From contig JACKAP010000002.1 of NCBI GenBank assembly GCA_020635015.1, positions 1 to 64,000 on the forward strand: DNA of 64,000 nt, in the 5' to 3' direction. Source of the stretch: Calditrichia bacterium (lineage in GTDB: Bacteria; Calditrichota; Calditrichia; RBG-13-44-9; J075). Each line of letters begins with the position of its first letter. Within the stretch, counting starts at the first letter, position 1. Of the stretch, positions 52,691 to 60,587 are shown piece after piece. The notes beneath the pieces are model-generated. The model did not search any database, was not told where the DNA came from, and worked only from the letters and a program-made list of their open reading frames with translations. Position numbers and translations under genes: made by a program.

Positions 52691-53516
52691 CTTGATTTCC
52701 TTTCCAAAATTGTCGCAACGTCAGGCAAAAGCCGCTTGCCAGGTCGGCGCCGGAGGTGGCCCCCCGGGCAAGCAGCGCCCCGGCATGCCAGCGGATTTCC
52801 GCCGGCGCACCCCCACTCAGAGCATTCAATAAATTTTTCATGGGGGCGAACACCCGTCCCGCCCGGGCAAAATTCAAGTAGGTATTGCTGAGCAGATTTT
52901 CTCCCAGTGCCCCGCGATACATCCGTTCGATGAGCGCTGCCGGTATTTCTCCTCGGCATTGCCGCTCCACCTGCAGCGCCAGGAGCATCCCGGCAATAAA
53001 ATCATCTCCCGCCGGGGTCAATCCCGGCCCCGCTCCGCGTAGCAAGGGAATGCTGCCGGCAAAATCGTTTTCCCGGATCAGTGCCGCTGCCGCCAGAAAC
53101 CGTTCCGCCAACGCTTTCGCAAATCCGCTGCGGGCTTTCTGCCGGAAGCGAGGTTCAAGCAGAAACACCATGCTTTCCGCAGGTGCGGCCGCAAACAACT
53201 CCTGTTCCAAAATCGCTAAATTGGCGGTAAATGAACGCTCATCCAAAATCTGCAAGCGCAGCACTGAATCGTAACGAATAGATTCATCAATCGACATCCG
53301 GATGCCGTCTAACTGAACGGCATCATCGCTCACCCGCAAAGTGCGATAATTACGCCAGGCATCTTCATGCAGCACAATATTGGCCGGCCCGGCGCCAACG
53401 ACCGGCTGCACCAGCGAGACAATATCCCCATTATGAACAAAATTAATCGCTTTGGTAAAGCACGAGTGAACCGGGAATTCGCCCGAAGGAAGACAGTCGC
53501 CGATGCTCAGCAGCAT
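52665..53516 (-). CDS. DUF2877 (AllH/YlbF-like) protein
   Basis: 283 residues from the ATG at 53516. A longer in-frame reading to 53879 is only the antisense-frame shadow of the TPR gene. The family segment LLRGAGPGLTPAGDDFIAGML, read in two parts, is the clearest mark; it is the typical G-x-G-x-G-L-T-P-x-G-D-D stretch of DUF2877. SIGDCLPSGEF at the start and SNTYLNFARAGRVF later also fit. It starts five bases after the TPR gene and overlaps fdrA. It is probably the third subunit of a carbamoyltransferase-like complex. Confidence 0.88.
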   Translation of the reverse strand: MLLSIGDCLPSGEFPVHSCFTKAINFVHNGDIVSLVQPVVGAGPANIVLHEDAWRNYRTLRVSDDAVQLDGIRMSIDESIRYDSVLRLQILDERSFTANLAILEQELFAAAPAESMVFLLEPRFRQKARSGFAKALAERFLAAAALIRENDFAGSIPLLRGAGPGLTPAGDDFIAGMLLALQVERQCRGEIPAALIERMYRGALGENLLSNTYLNFARAGRVFAPMKNLLNALSGGAPAEIRWHAGALLARGATSGADLASGFCLTLRQFWKGNQDVDSRKGA

Positions 53517-53520
53517 ATCA

Positions 53521-54816
53521 TCACCGCAGCGAGCGCACGCGGCGTTTGGCGTAGTTGATGAACTCGCTCTGATCCTCCGGAGCAATATCCAGGTAGGCGC
53601 GGTAGGCCGCCCGGGCCTGGCGGTGGCGGCTGGCTTCATCCAGGGCGAATGCTTTATAATAGTAGGCCATCGTATTTCCGCTGTCGCGGGCGATCGCCTC
53701 CTGGTAATCGCTGATGGCCACGCTGTACTTCCGTTTTTTGTGATAGGTGCGCCCGCGCTGGAAATAGCATTTGGCCGAGTCTGCGCCCAGGGTGAGGGCA
53801 TGGGTAAAATCGAACAGCGCTTCGTCGTAGAGCTGTAACTCGGCATACGCCAGGCCGCGGCTGTAGAAGGCATCGGCAAAGGTCGAATCGCGTTCGGTCA
53901 CCTCGTAAAAATCATCCACCGCCAGTTCGTACTGCCCGGTCTGGTAGTAAGCCCCGCCGCGATTATAATAAGCTTCCACAGCTTTACCCAGATCCAGCTC
54001 TGCCGACAACTCAAGAGCGGCGCTTAAATCAGCAATCGCGGCGGAATAATTCCCGGTGCTGAGATAAGCAAAGCCGCGATGATAAAATCCCATCCCGTGG
54101 GGCAGAGCCGGAAGTAATTGGTTATAGTCGCCAATCGCCGTCTCAAACTTTCCCGCCAGCACCGCCAGCGGGGCACGGCGGATGCGAGCTTCGGCGAGTA
54201 GCTGATCGCTTGCCAGGGCGGCGTTATAAGCGTCAAACGCCATCTCCGGCAATTCCTTCAACTCGTAAGCGCGGCCCAGATAATAGTGGGCCAATCCCAG
54301 CGCAGGGTCGATCTCCAGCGCGCTGCGGAAATCATCGAGCGCAGCATTGGCCTCGGTCTGCGCCAAATAGATCTGCCCTCGCGCCAGCAGCACGCTGGGA
54401 TTTTCACCATACTTTCGGAAAGCCTTATCGCCCTCCTTCAGCGCTGCATCGAATTGGGACTGGTCGCTTAGATGCAGCGATTTAAAAAGTGCTTTCCCTT
54501 CTTTCTTCTTGATCTTTTTTGATTTGATATCTTCCAGAATATTGAGACATAGCGCTGCCTTTGCCGCCATCTCCAACTGATCAACAACGGTGAACAGGCT
54601 CAGGGTTCCGGGATCATTCCTCTGCAGCATCATTCCCTGCAGGGTCTTGCGATAAGCGACCGTTTGCCGAAAGTGCTCCCCGGCCCGATCAAACTGCCCA
54701 TCCTGACCGGCCTTGAGGCCTTCGGTAAAATGGCTTTCCGGTTTTTTTGTCCCGGGAGACTGGGCATGTACGGCGAAACAAAGCAACAATATTACGAGAG
54801 AGATTATTTTATTCAT
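53521..54816 (-). CDS. Exported TPR-repeat protein
   Basis: 431 residues with a signal peptide (1-18, LLLCFAVHAQS). At least eight TPR-like helical pairs follow, for example AALDDFRSALEIDPALGLAHYYLGRAYE (a full unit, shortened here to its ends) and YFQRGRTYHKKRKYSVAI. TPR arrays hold partner proteins together. It lies immediately upstream of the DUF2877-FdrA-DUF1116 genes on the same strand. An exported scaffold has no obvious link with cytoplasmic carbamoyl metabolism, so shared transcription may be accidental. Confidence 0.87.
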   Translation of the reverse strand: MNKIISLVILLLCFAVHAQSPGTKKPESHFTEGLKAGQDGQFDRAGEHFRQTVAYRKTLQGMMLQRNDPGTLSLFTVVDQLEMAAKAALCLNILEDIKSKKIKKKEGKALFKSLHLSDQSQFDAALKEGDKAFRKYGENPSVLLARGQIYLAQTEANAALDDFRSALEIDPALGLAHYYLGRAYELKELPEMAFDAYNAALASDQLLAEARIRRAPLAVLAGKFETAIGDYNQLLPALPHGMGFYHRGFAYLSTGNYSAAIADLSAALELSAELDLGKAVEAYYNRGGAYYQTGQYELAVDDFYEVTERDSTFADAFYSRGLAYAELQLYDEALFDFTHALTLGADSAKCYFQRGRTYHKKRKYSVAISDYQEAIARDSGNTMAYYYKAFALDEASRHRQARAAYRAYLDIAPEDQSEFINYAKRRVRSLR

Positions 54817-54868
54817 TTATTCTTTCTTTCGACGCAATCCATTTAACATACTGATCACTGAGGACAAC

Positions 54869-54888
54869 TGCCCGGTGGCCACCGGGCA
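54869..54888. repeat. Perfect 20-base palindrome
   Basis: TGCCCGGTGG followed by its exact complement, in the 125-base gap between the amidase and TPR genes. CTCTGTG words (54901-54930) lie beside it. Confidence 0.8.
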
Positions 54889-54941
54889 CTACAACTGACA
54901 ACTCTGTGCCCTCTGTGTCTCTGTGGCACAGGTTTTACATT

Positions 54942-56353
54942 TCACAGCTTCGTCAAATCCGGCAACCCCACCTCCTGCATCTCCTGAACCTGCCGGGCCA
55001 GCAGCAGCACCGCTTCCTCTCCCTGCGGGCGGCCGACGATCTGCATGCCCACCGGCATCCCACCGCTCAGGCCGCAGGGCACCGAACCAACCGGCAGGCC
55101 GGTCAGGCTGAGGGTGAAGGTAGGCGCGACCCAGTCGATATAAGTTTTCATCGCTTTCCCGGCGATGGTGGCCGGATAATTCTGCTCCACCGGGAAGGGT
55201 GGCACCGCCATGCAGGGGGTCAGCAGATGATCATATTTTTGGAAAAAATCGTAAAATATCTGCCAAAGCCGTCCGCGGGCCTGCTCTGCCGCGCCGAGCT
55301 TATCGAGACTGAGCTTTAACCCCGCCTCCACATTCCCTTTCAGATTGCTCCCAAAATGATCTTTGCGCTCAAGATGATGATAATGAGCCGCCACCATCCA
55401 GTAACCGCGTACCGCCAGGAAGGGTTCCCGGGCAAAGGAGAGATCCAGTTCGATCGCTTCCACCTCTGCGCCGGCCTGCTTCAGTTCGAAGGCCGCCTGG
55501 CGGCAGCGGGCCTCGATCTCCGGATCGATCCCGATGCCGGCGATATCCGGGCAGTAGGCCAGTTTCCGCCCGCGGAGGTTGCCGTCTCGCACCGCTGCCA
55601 CAAAATCCCGCCCGGCAGTGGGCTGGGCCACCGGGGAGAGCGGGCTGGGGCCAGCGACCGCCTGGAGCATCAGGGCGATATCCCCGGCGGTGCGCGCCAT
55701 CGGGCCGGTGACCGACATGGTATCCCAGGCATAATCGGCCGGATAGGTCGGCACCAGGCCCGGCGAGGGGCGCAATCCCACCACCCCGCAGAACGACGCC
55801 GGTATGCGCAGGGAGCCGCCGAGGTCGGTACCTTCCGCCAGGGCGATCATCCCGCAGGCCAGGCCGCCGCCCCGCCGCCGGTGGAACCGCCGGCACTCAG
55901 CGCCGGGTTCCAGGGATTGCGGGTGCGGCCGAATACCTCGTTGAAGGTATTGCCCCCGGTGGCGAATTCCGGGGTGTTGGTCTTACCGATGATGATGGCG
56001 CCGGCAGCGCGCAGCCGCTGCACCACCAGGGCGTCTTCTGTGGGCACGTTATCCCGGTACAGCGGCGAGCCGTATGTCGTACGCACGCCAGCCACCGGCG
56101 TCACATCCTTGATCCCCACCGGCAGCCCACAGAGCAGGCCGGGTGCTTCCCCGGCAGCGAGCCGCTTTTCCAGCGCCCGGGCGTCATCCAATGCGCGCTC
56201 GGACAAAGTGCAAACGGCATTGATCGTGCCGTTATGGCGCTCGATCTGCGCCAGGGCGGCTTCGGCCACTTCCACCGGAGAAACCTCCCGGCGAGCGATC
56301 CGGTCGCGTAATTCAGTGGCGGGAAGGCGGGATAGGGTTTCATGATCTTTCAT
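54942..56353 (-). pseudogene. Amidase-signature (GatA-like) hydrolase with one frame break
   Basis: Two frames together give an amidase of about 470 residues. The first (56353 to about 55865) has GLPVGIKDVTPVAGVRTTYG with the catalytic Lys, and LSAGGSTGGGAAA with the cis-Ser. The second (to 54942) resumes at LACGMIALAEGTDLGGSLRIPA with the nucleophile Ser in the GGSLRIPA segment, then GPMARTAGDIALML. The break lies in a GC-rich run near 55860-55875; one missing base would restore LACGM. Amidases of this group hydrolyse small amides or carbamates. The neighbouring CoA-transferase, cyclase and FdrA genes suggest a common amide-catabolic set. Confidence 0.85.
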
Positions 56354-56392
56354 GATGCGACCTCGGTTCGTTGCGATATGTTGAAAAAATTT

Positions 56393-56792
56393 ATGTCATT
56401 GGCGCTTTGCGCGTCATTGGCTTCGCGTCATTGACCTTCGGTGTCATTGGCTTCGCGTCGCTTTGGCTTCGCGTGCGCGTCATTGGCTTGCCGGTCATTG
56501 ACCTTCGGTGTCATTGGCTTCGCGTCATTGGTGCTGAGAGCGACGGCACTGTTCAGGTGCTGTCATTGCGAGCCGCGTCTTTTTGCGGCGCGGCAATCTC
56601 CAGCAAGAAACTGCCAACTTTGCTGCAGACGTATTGCTTATTCAAGCGTGCAACCCAACGACCGTTGGAAGCCCCTCGTGTGAGATTGCGTCGTCGCTTT
56701 GCTCCTCGCAATGACAGCACAAACCCCTGACGCGCAAAGCACCAATGACGCGCGAAGCGCCAATGACATCCGAAGGATCAATGACACTCATA
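56393..56792. repeat. Composite inverted element: GTCATTG micro-hairpin arms around a TCATTGCGAG hairpin (copy 2)
   Basis: The left arm (56393-56535) holds GTCATTG units with GCGC-TTT-GCGC and ACC-TTC-GGT hairpins. The right arm (about 56733-56792) holds the complementary CAATGAC units with GCGC-GAA-GCGC and ATCC-GAA-GGAT. Between them the ends TGCTGTCATTGCGAG (56558-56572) and CTCGCAATGACAGCA (56705-56719) are a perfect 15-base pair. Confidence 0.85.
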
Positions 56793-56804
56793 CGCCACGT
56801 CTTT

Positions 56805-58055
56805 TCATTCCGCATTCCGCACCCCGCATTCCGACATCTCAAACCACTCCCCTGCCCCGCAACTCAGCAATAACATTAGCATCATATCCCAACTCCTGCA
56901 AAATCTCCCCGGTATGTTCCCCCAGCAGCGGCGGAGGAGGCGGTAGCTGACCGGGGTACCGCTCAGCTTCATCGGGCTGCCCAGGGAACGGATGGTGCCG
57001 AGTAAAGGATGCTCCAACTCTACCACCAATCCCCGCGCCAGCACCTGGGCTTCTGCCAGGGCCTGTTCCGGAGTGTTGATCGGTCCCGCCGGAATGCCCG
57101 CCTCCTGGAGCTTTTCCAGCCATACGCCGGCCGGCGACTGACGGAAGCGATCCGCCAGCAGCGGCACCAGGATGGCCCGGTTGATGATCCGGTCGGCATT
57201 GCTGGTAAAGCGGGCGTCGCGGCCTAACTCCGGCCATTCCAGCACCTCGAGGAAGCGCTGCCACTGCCGCTCGTTGGCCACCCCGACGATGATCCATCCG
57301 GTCGCAGTGGGAAAGGTCTGGTAGGGCACGATTGCCGGATGGGCGTTGCCCAGCTTCTCCAGCGGCTCGCCGTCGGCGAGGTATTTGCTGGCGAGGTTGG
57401 CCAGCCAGGACACCTGGGCATCGAGCAGGGCGACATCGATCTCCTGCCCTTTCCCGCCGCGCTCCCGCGCCAGCAGCGCTGCCAGCACCGCCAGCGCGGT
57501 GTAGATCCCGGCGGAAATATCGGCAATCGGGGTCGGAAAGCGAATCGGCTCGCTGCCTTTTTCACCGGTGATGAACATCGTGCCGCTCATTCCCTGGGCG
57601 ATCACATCGTATCCCGGCCGCTCGGCATAGGGTCCGGTATTGCCGAATCCGCTGATATTGGCCACGATCAACCCTTCATTCAGCGCCTGGCAGGCGGCGG
57701 TATCCAGGCCGAGCTTTTCGCGGCTCGAGCGGCGAGGCACGTTATGCACCAGCACATCGGCTTTGCGGAGCAGCTTTTCCAGGATCTCCCGCCCCTCCGC
57801 CCGGCTCAGATCCAGGGTCAGGCCGCGCTTGTTGCGGTTGGTGCCCAGGAAGTAGGCGCTATCCTCGCCGATGAAAGGCGGCCCCCACCCCCGGGCCTGA
57901 TCCCCCTCGCCGGGGCGTTCGATCTTGATCACCTCTGCCCCCAGATCGCCCAGCAACTGGGTGCAGTACGGCCCGGCCAGGGCAGAAGTATGATCCAGCA
58001 CCAGCATCCCCTCCAGCGCTCCGGATGACGACTTAGGTCTTTGTTCCGTTTCCAT
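56805..58055 (-). CDS. Family III CoA-transferase (CaiB/BaiF type), C-terminal frame break
   Basis: A 416-codon frame. LVLDHTSALAGPYCTQLLGDLGAEVIKIE, quoted by its ends LVLDHTS and EVIKIE, is the standard start. GTNRNKRGLTLDL, RPGYDVIAQGMSG and ALLDAQVSWL follow; the Asp in such enzymes forms the CoA-thioester intermediate. The last about 45 codons look wrong. From about 56926-56946 another frame reads PLLGEHTGEILQELGYD, the expected family ending, and stops at 56839. One base is therefore probably lost or added. It likely transfers CoA between short carboxylic acids in the pathway with the amidase and cyclase. Confidence 0.85.
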   Translation of the reverse strand: METEQRPKSSSGALEGMLVLDHTSALAGPYCTQLLGDLGAEVIKIERPGEGDQARGWGPPFIGEDSAYFLGTNRNKRGLTLDLSRAEGREILEKLLRKADVLVHNVPRRSSREKLGLDTAACQALNEGLIVANISGFGNTGPYAERPGYDVIAQGMSGTMFITGEKGSEPIRFPTPIADISAGIYTALAVLAALLARERGGKGQEIDVALLDAQVSWLANLASKYLADGEPLEKLGNAHPAIVPYQTFPTATGWIIVGVANERQWQRFLEVLEWPELGRDARFTSNADRIINRAILVPLLADRFRQSPAGVWLEKLQEAGIPAGPINTPEQALAEAQVLARGLVVELEHPLLGTIRSLGSPMKLSGTPVSYRLLRRCWGNIPGRFCRSWDMMLMLLLSCGAGEWFEMSECGVRNAE

Positions 58056-58087
58056 TCGATCCTTGTATCAATTGTTGAGGGCTTGAA

Positions 58088-58345
58088 TGGAACGCGGATG
58101 ACGCCGATGACGCTGATTTTCACGGATTAACAACATTTCTACATTAGACCTTATAAAGATACCCTATTTCTTTCTTGAACCAGTATTCAAATTTAGATTG
58201 CGAAGATTTCTCACCCTAAACGACAGGGTTCGAAATGACACCCTGCTCTTTTCTTCAATTTAATCAGCAGAATAACAATATAACAATGTAACGAAGTATT
58301 ATCCGCGAGAATCTGCGTCATCCGCGTCATCCGCGTTCTATTGAT
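58088..58345. repeat. GCGGAT-type inverted repeat, copy 2
   Basis: GGAACGCGGATGACGCCGAT (58089-58108) faces GTCATCCGCGTCATCCGCGT (58317-58336). The middle (about 170 bases) is AT-rich with no gene seen. Confidence 0.78.
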
Positions 58346-58351
58346 TTATGA

Positions 58352-59139
58352 TCACCGGTCCCCGAAAGCCACCACCCGGCAGAAGGCCGCTTCCCCGCCC
58401 TTGAAGAGCCAGGGGAACACCCCCAGGGTCAGGCGTTTGTTCTGCAGATCGGGGTGGCTCAGCTCCCCGCCGAGGTTCTCGATATGCATGCAGTCGTAGG
58501 GAAACAACTGATTGTGCGTCATCTGGTAGTCGCTGTCTGGAAAAAGATCGTCCATATTTTCCTTACCGAACTTCGCCTCGCAGAGGGCGCGCACCCGGTC
58601 GCAGTGCCCGTGCATTCCCTTGCCCAGGAAGCGCCCGATCGGCAAGTCCATCGGATGGTCGGTGGAAACACAGTCGACGCCCCAAACGTGGATCTTCCTG
58701 TCCAGCAGCCATTGCACCATATCGCGATGGGCTCCAGGATGGCGATGAATGTATTTCTCCTCGTCAGGGGTTTCGCCAAACTGGGCGAATTTCTCAAAGC
58801 CGGTATGCAGAATCAGGATATCCCCGTCACGCACCTCCACCCGGCGCTCGATCATTTCCGGGGTGTAGAGATCCAGCTCATCGATCTCATCGCTCAGATC
58901 GACGATCACCCCCGGCCCGTACAGCCAGTCCAGCGGGATCTGGTCGATGGTCTTTCCACCGGTCACAAAATGACGCGGCGCATCCAGGTGGGTGCCCATG
59001 TGATTGGATGTCATGATATATTGAGCATTGACCCCATGCTCCGCCTTGCGCTTGATGTACTTCACTTCAAAGGAGGATAATAGGGCCAAAAAGGGGCTTC
59101 CTGATTTAACGGCTGGGATAGATCGTAGATTTTTTTCAT
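58352..59139 (-). pseudogene. Cyclase-family (kynurenine formamidase-like) hydrolase with N-terminal frame break
   Basis: The main frame (to about 59089) has SNHMGTHLDAPRHF (the family's metal motif HxGTHxDAP), ILILHTGFEKF, WGVDCVSTDHP and HNQLFPYDCMHIENL. The true start appears to be the ATG at 59139 behind GGAGGTCTC, which reads MKKIYDLSQPLNQEAPFWPY, the normal family beginning, before the frame shifts at about 59070-59077 into FEVKYIKRKAEHG. One added base would join them. Members hydrolyse formamides, isatin and related ring amides using Mn or Zn. Length when joined is about 262 residues. Confidence 0.85.
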
Positions 59140-59151
59140 GAGACCTCCGGG

Positions 59152-59455
59152 AGAGTGGATGGGTTGATGGGTGGATGGGTTAAAGGGTTGATGGGTGAAT
59201 GGGTGAATGGGTTAAAACGTGATTTTGAGGTTTATGCATCATGAACCGGTGCCCTACAATTATCATTGAAGACATCGTTATTGTAATGAAAATATGGGGG
59301 GTTGTCAACTGTTGTACGATTAAAAAATCGTAGATGGGTAGATGGGTAGATAGGTAGATGAGTGTATGGGTAAGCTAAAGCTGAGACTGCTCACCCTTGC
59401 ATCAACCCATCAACCCATTCACCCATTCACCCATTCACCCATTCACCCATTCACA
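59152..59455. repeat. Facing arrays of GATGGGTGAATGG-type words, copy 2
   Basis: The left arm (59152-59214) and a middle run of TAGATGGG words (59331-59370) face CATCAACCCATTCACCCATT words (59400-59455). The same words occur at 661-955. About 120 bases between the arms are AT-rich with no gene seen. Confidence 0.82.
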
Positions 59456-59483
59456 AAAAATTTGTCGGCCGGCAATTTTGTGT

Positions 59484-59512
59484 TTGACATTCAGGTTTTT
59501 GTTTTTTATGTT
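59484..59512 (+). promoter_or_regulatory. Near-consensus promoter of the aromatic operon
   Basis: TTGACA (59484-59489), a 17-base spacer, and TATGTT (59507-59512). The transcript would start near 59519, about 30 bases before the leader peptide ATG. Confidence 0.78.
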
Positions 59513-59548
59513 TATCCGAACTTAAATTTTTAGGAATTGGTAGATTTA

Positions 59549-59644
59549 ATGACGCAAGCGTTTTACACCATCGCCCGCTTTTATTTTTACGGCTTTTATT
59601 TTTGGTTTCGGAACCCGGAGCCCAGGCGGGTGTGTATACGCTAA
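59549..59644 (+). CDS. Phe/Tyr-rich leader peptide of an attenuator
   Basis: 31 codons from ATG (59549) to TAA (59644). The peptide has six Phe, four Tyr and one Trp; the key run is RFYFYGFYFWF (residues 10-20, codons 59576-59608). AGGA lies 13 bases before the ATG. It is followed by a terminator hairpin and the prephenate dehydratase gene. This is the layout of pheA-type leaders: a shortage of charged tRNA-Phe or tRNA-Tyr stalls the ribosome and prevents termination. It is too short and too biased to be a functional protein. Confidence 0.88.
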   Translation: MTQAFYTIARFYFYGFYFWFRNPEPRRVCIR

Positions 59645-59705
59645 AGCAGCCACAACAAACTTAGCATAAACGCCTCAAGGCTCCGAAGACTTCGGAGCCT
59701 TTTTT
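59616..59705 (+). terminator. Attenuator: antiterminator strand and terminator hairpin
   Basis: The terminator is a perfect 11-base stem AAGGCTCCGAA (59677-59687) / TTCGGAGCCTT (59691-59701) with a GAC loop and T-run. An earlier strand CCGGAGCC (59615-59622), within the last leader codons, is complementary to GGCTCCG (59679-59685), the 5' arm of the terminator. It can form the alternative antiterminator when a ribosome stalls on the Phe/Tyr codons. Confidence 0.85.
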
Positions 59706-59738
59706 GTTTTATAGCGGCATTACAGTCAGGAGATTGAT

Positions 59739-60587
59739 GTGAAAATTGCGATTCAAGGCGGGCAGGCATCCTTCCACCACATGGCGGCACGGCAGTATTT
59801 TAACGATTCAGATATCGGCATCATCGAATGCCCCACGTTTCGCAAGCTATGCAACACCCTGCGCGACGGCAGCGCCGACCTGGCGGTGATGGCGATCGAA
59901 AATACGCTGGTGGGCAGCATTCTGCCCAACTACCATCTGCTGCAGACCTTTCCGGTGCACATCATCGGAGAGATCTACCTGCATATTGAGCAAAATCTGA
60001 TGGCGCTGCCGGGGCAGTCTCTGGAGGGGATCCGTTGCGTGCGCTCCCATCCGATGGCCCTGCTGCAGTGCAGCGATTTTCTGGAACAGCACCCGGGGAT
60101 GCTCGGAGAGGAGACCGCCGACACCGCAGAGAGCGCCCGGGAGATCCGCGAACGGGGCCTGAACGGAGTAGCGGCGATCGCCGGGCGATTGGCCGCCGAG
60201 CTCTACGACCTGGAGATCCTCGCCGAACGCATCGAAAACCTCAAGCATAATTATACCCGTTTTTTGATCCTCTCCCCCACCCCCAATCACGATCAGATTT
60301 CCGCCAACAAAGCCTCGGTCAATTTCCACCTGCGCCATCAGGTGGGGGCGTTGGCGGACGCCCTGAATATCTTTCGCGACCACGAGATCAACCTCACTCT
60401 GATCCAGTCGATCGCCCTGCCCACCCGGCCTCACGAGTATGCGTTTCATGCCGATCTGGAATGGGAGCAGCCGGCGCGCTTCGAGCAGGCCATGCAGCAG
60501 ATCCGCACCATCTCGGCCGATCTGCAGATCCTCGGTATTTATCAAAAAGGAGAGCGGCCCTATGATCGCTACAGCCAGTCGGCTTGA
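59739..60587 (+). CDS. pheA: Prephenate dehydratase
   Basis: Converts prephenate to phenylpyruvate in phenylalanine synthesis. It has 282 residues starting at GTG behind CAGGAGATT. It has IAIQGGQASFHHMAA at the start, LAVMAIENTLVGSI, and the catalytic TRF motif (HNYTRFLIL, Thr173-Arg174-Phe175). The C-terminal ACT domain (about 190-280) carries the usual phenylalanine feedback region, with GALADALNIFRDHEINLT (the GALxxxLxxF motif) and PHEYAFHADLEW in place of the more common ESRP and F(Y)xFF(V)D patterns. No chorismate mutase is fused here; that activity sits two genes on. It overlaps the aminotransferase gene by 26 bases. Confidence 0.93.
   Translation: MKIAIQGGQASFHHMAARQYFNDSDIGIIECPTFRKLCNTLRDGSADLAVMAIENTLVGSILPNYHLLQTFPVHIIGEIYLHIEQNLMALPGQSLEGIRCVRSHPMALLQCSDFLEQHPGMLGEETADTAESAREIRERGLNGVAAIAGRLAAELYDLEILAERIENLKHNYTRFLILSPTPNHDQISANKASVNFHLRHQVGALADALNIFRDHEINLTLIQSIALPTRPHEYAFHADLEWEQPARFEQAMQQIRTISADLQILGIYQKGERPYDRYSQSA

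Noticed and set aside
52665..53879. A 404-residue DUF2877 protein using the longest frame
   Set aside because: The first 121 codons lie opposite-frame within the TPR gene and have shadow composition; the family sequence begins at the ATG at 53516.
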